This document shows positions 6,024 through 7,671 of a stretch of 7,671 nucleotides of DNA, one piece after another (within the stretch, counting starts at the first letter, position 1; each line of letters starts with the position of its first letter). The position numbers and the translations under genes are program-made. This stretch comes from an uncultured Xanthobacteraceae bacterium (GTDB taxonomy: Bacteria > Pseudomonadota > Alphaproteobacteria > Rhizobiales > Xanthobacteraceae): the NCBI GenBank assembly GCA_955652195.1, contig CATPBC010000004.1:1-7671 (forward strand). Reading direction: 5' to 3'. Below the pieces are notes generated by a model. The model was not told the origin of the DNA. It saw only the letters and a program-made list of their open reading frames with translations, and did not search any database.

Positions 6024-7671
6024 TTATGCGGGCGAAAGATCAACCCCGCGCCCACGCGCCAAGTCGTCCAGTATGCTTGCCGCAACCGCCAACTTCGACA
6101 CGGTAAGGCCGGAAGCAACCATTTCGCCAATCGCCAATTTGACCCGTTCGACTTCGGCTTTGCGCTTGGCCGACCATGCTGCGACCGCCTGGCTGCCCCA
6201 CGTCCCCTCGGCAAGAATCGCGGCGGTCAGTTTCCGCTCGGCACCCCCGATCGCGTCCCGCGCACGATCAAGCGCGAGACGGTCGAAGTAATCGGCCGCC
6301 GCAATCTCCGCAGCGGTCAGGCGATGGACCCCAAACAATGCCGCGACCGCGAAATAGGTGGCCGCCACCCTACTCACCGGATTGCCGGTGCGGTCAGCTA
6401 CCAGCACGATGTCGGGCGCCGCAATAAGCGCGCGAAGATCGGCAATGCGACCGGCAAGCTCTGCCGGCACATTCGCGGCCACGAGTTCCTGCCGGCGCGC
6501 GGTGCGCGCCGCGCCCATATCCTGCGCCAAGTCCTGCGACAGTACCTCATCCAGCGCTGCGGCAAGCGCGGCAATGCCGTCATGGTAGTGCGTCACGACT
6601 TCGGCTAGACCTTTGGAAAAATCGACGGTGCGCAGAAACCAAACCACGCGGTCGAGCAAAAGATTCTGCAATTCGATGTAAAGGCCGAGTTGCTGCTTTC
6701 CCGAGATTTTGTTGTCCAGCCCATCAATCGCGCCGTTCAGCGCAGTTAGCTCATAGCTGTCTCGCGTGGCGGCAAAAGCCGCGGCGATAGCCGCCGACGA
6801 GGCGCCGGTCTGGTCGGCGATCCGCACGATCAGCGACGGACCGCCGCGATTGATCATCGAATTGGCCAGTTGGGTAGCGATAATCTCACGCCGCAAGCGA
6901 TGATGCTCCAGCGCATCGGGATAATTCGTGGTGATCGGTTTGGGGAAATATCGCCCCAGTTCGCGCGCCAAATAGGGATCATCCGGAACTGAAGATTCGA
7001 GCAGCTCCTCGTATAAGCTTAGTTTGGCATAGGCGAGCAGCACCGCCAGTTCGGGACGCGTGAAGGGCTGCAGACGACGACGGCGTTCCTCCAGCGCCAT
7101 GTCGTCGGGCAGGTATTCGAGCGCGCGATCGAGCAGACCATGGGTTTCCAGCAATTGAATAAGGCGCTGCAGGAAACCGAAATCGTCCATCCCGCGCCGC
7201 TCCGCCAGCGACAGCGCCAGCGTCTGCAGGTAGTTATTGCGCAAAACCAGCCCGGCAACTTCATCGGTCATCTGCACCAGCAACGCATTGCGGCCGTCCA
7301 TGGTCAGCCGACCGTCGCGCAACGGAATGCTCAGCGCGATTTTCGTATTGACCTCCATGTCGGAAGTGTTCACGCCGGCTGAATTGTCGATCGCATCGCT
7401 GTTGAGCTTGATGCCATGGAATGCCGCTTCGATGCGGCTGCGTTGCGTCATGGCGAGATTGGCGCCCTCGGCGATCACTTTGCAGCGCAAATCCTTGGCG
7501 ACGACCCGAACTCCATCATTGGCGCGGTCCCCCGCCGCCTCGTCCGCCTCGTCCGAAGCGCGAACATAGGTGCCAATGCCGCCAAAGAAGATCAGATCAA
7601 CCCGCGCTTTGAGGATGGCGCGAACAAGATCGTTCGGCGTGACATGCTCACCGATGCCGAACAATCGTTGC
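6024..7671 (-). CDS. Large NAD-dependent glutamate dehydrogenase, C-terminal part (5' end off the right edge)
   Basis: The minus-strand frame is open from the right edge (7671) to the TAA at 6026-6024, about 548 codons. The residues match the C-terminal third of the roughly 1600-residue bacterial NAD-glutamate dehydrogenase (Bac_GDH family). This enzyme deaminates glutamate to 2-oxoglutarate plus ammonia, yielding NADH, and feeds amino-acid nitrogen and carbon into central metabolism. Counting from the TTG at 7664, the visible motifs are FFGGIGTYVR (26-35), VIAEGANL (63-70) and SDAIDNSAGVNTSD (89-102). These belong to the nucleotide-binding catalytic part. The rest is a long helical C-terminal region running to residue 546. 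The TTG at 7664 is an internal Leu codon, not a start, because codons for Gln and Arg precede it in frame. The gene converges on the plus-strand genes. The frame is intact throughout the visible part. Confidence 0.95.
   Translation of the reverse strand, partial: QRLFGIGEHVTPNDLVRAILKARVDLIFFGGIGTYVRASDEADEAAGDRANDGVRVVAKDLRCKVIAEGANLAMTQRSRIEAAFHGIKLNSDAIDNSAGVNTSDMEVNTKIALSIPLRDGRLTMDGRNALLVQMTDEVAGLVLRNNYLQTLALSLAERRGMDDFGFLQRLIQLLETHGLLDRALEYLPDDMALEERRRRLQPFTRPELAVLLAYAKLSLYEELLESSVPDDPYLARELGRYFPKPITTNYPDALEHHRLRREIIATQLANSMINRGGPSLIVRIADQTGASSAAIAAAFAATRDSYELTALNGAIDGLDNKISGKQQLGLYIELQNLLLDRVVWFLRTVDFSKGLAEVVTHYHDGIAALAAALDEVLSQDLAQDMGAARTARRQELVAANVPAELAGRIADLRALIAAPDIVLVADRTGNPVSRVAATYFAVAALFGVHRLTAAEIAAADYFDRLALDRARDAIGGAERKLTAAILAEGTWGSQAVAAWSAKRKAEVERVKLAIGEMVASGLTVSKLAVAASILDDLARGRGVDLSPA

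Noticed and set aside
7019..7569. Plus- and minus-strand open frames of 60-110 codons inside the glutamate dehydrogenase gene
   Set aside because: They lie wholly inside a long frame with strong family identity and have no domain or start signal of their own.

Overview
The window is 7671 bases of GC-rich, gene-dense chromosomal DNA. It most resembles an alphaproteobacterium of the Hyphomicrobiales (Bradyrhizobium, Rhodopseudomonas or Xanthobacteraceae type). This rests on three things: the very large NAD-dependent glutamate dehydrogenase type, an intracellular polyhydroxyalkanoate (PHA) depolymerase, and the general look of the proteins and codon use. The placement is inferred from protein recognition, not from a search.

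There are seven genes, two of them cut by the window edges. On the left, a minus-strand pair: a GlcG/HbpS-like small protein (1010-1483, TTG start), followed 17 bases later by a luciferase-like flavin monooxygenase (992 down to base 1, continuing off the left edge). Diverging from that pair across a gap of about 86 bases is a plus-strand ABC-2 exporter operon: ATPase (1570-2355) and permease (2352-3185), joined by an ATGA overlap. After a gap of about 110 bases come phaZ (3297-4718), an intracellular PHA depolymerase with a Cys/Asp/His catalytic set, and then a YgjP-like zinc metalloprotein (4807-5580).

The stretch from 5581 to 6023 has no convincing protein gene but much small-scale structure. 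It holds a 15-base tandem repeat directly behind the metalloprotein gene, a short GC hairpin with a T run, a possible promoter, a strong intrinsic terminator, and a perfect 15-base duplication of that terminator's T-rich tail. Together, the possible promoter and the terminator could bound a small RNA of about 115 nucleotides. Converging from the right is the C-terminal part (about 548 codons) of the large NAD-glutamate dehydrogenase (7671 down to 6024).

Functionally this looks like housekeeping and accessory metabolism: carbon-reserve mobilisation, glutamate catabolism, an exporter of unknown substrate and a flavin-dependent oxidation pair. I see no transposase, integrase, phage gene, CRISPR array, tRNA or rRNA. 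I do not see a convincing new multi-gene system. The most interesting parts are the repeat-rich intergenic region with its small-RNA candidate, and the GlcG-like/flavin monooxygenase pair.
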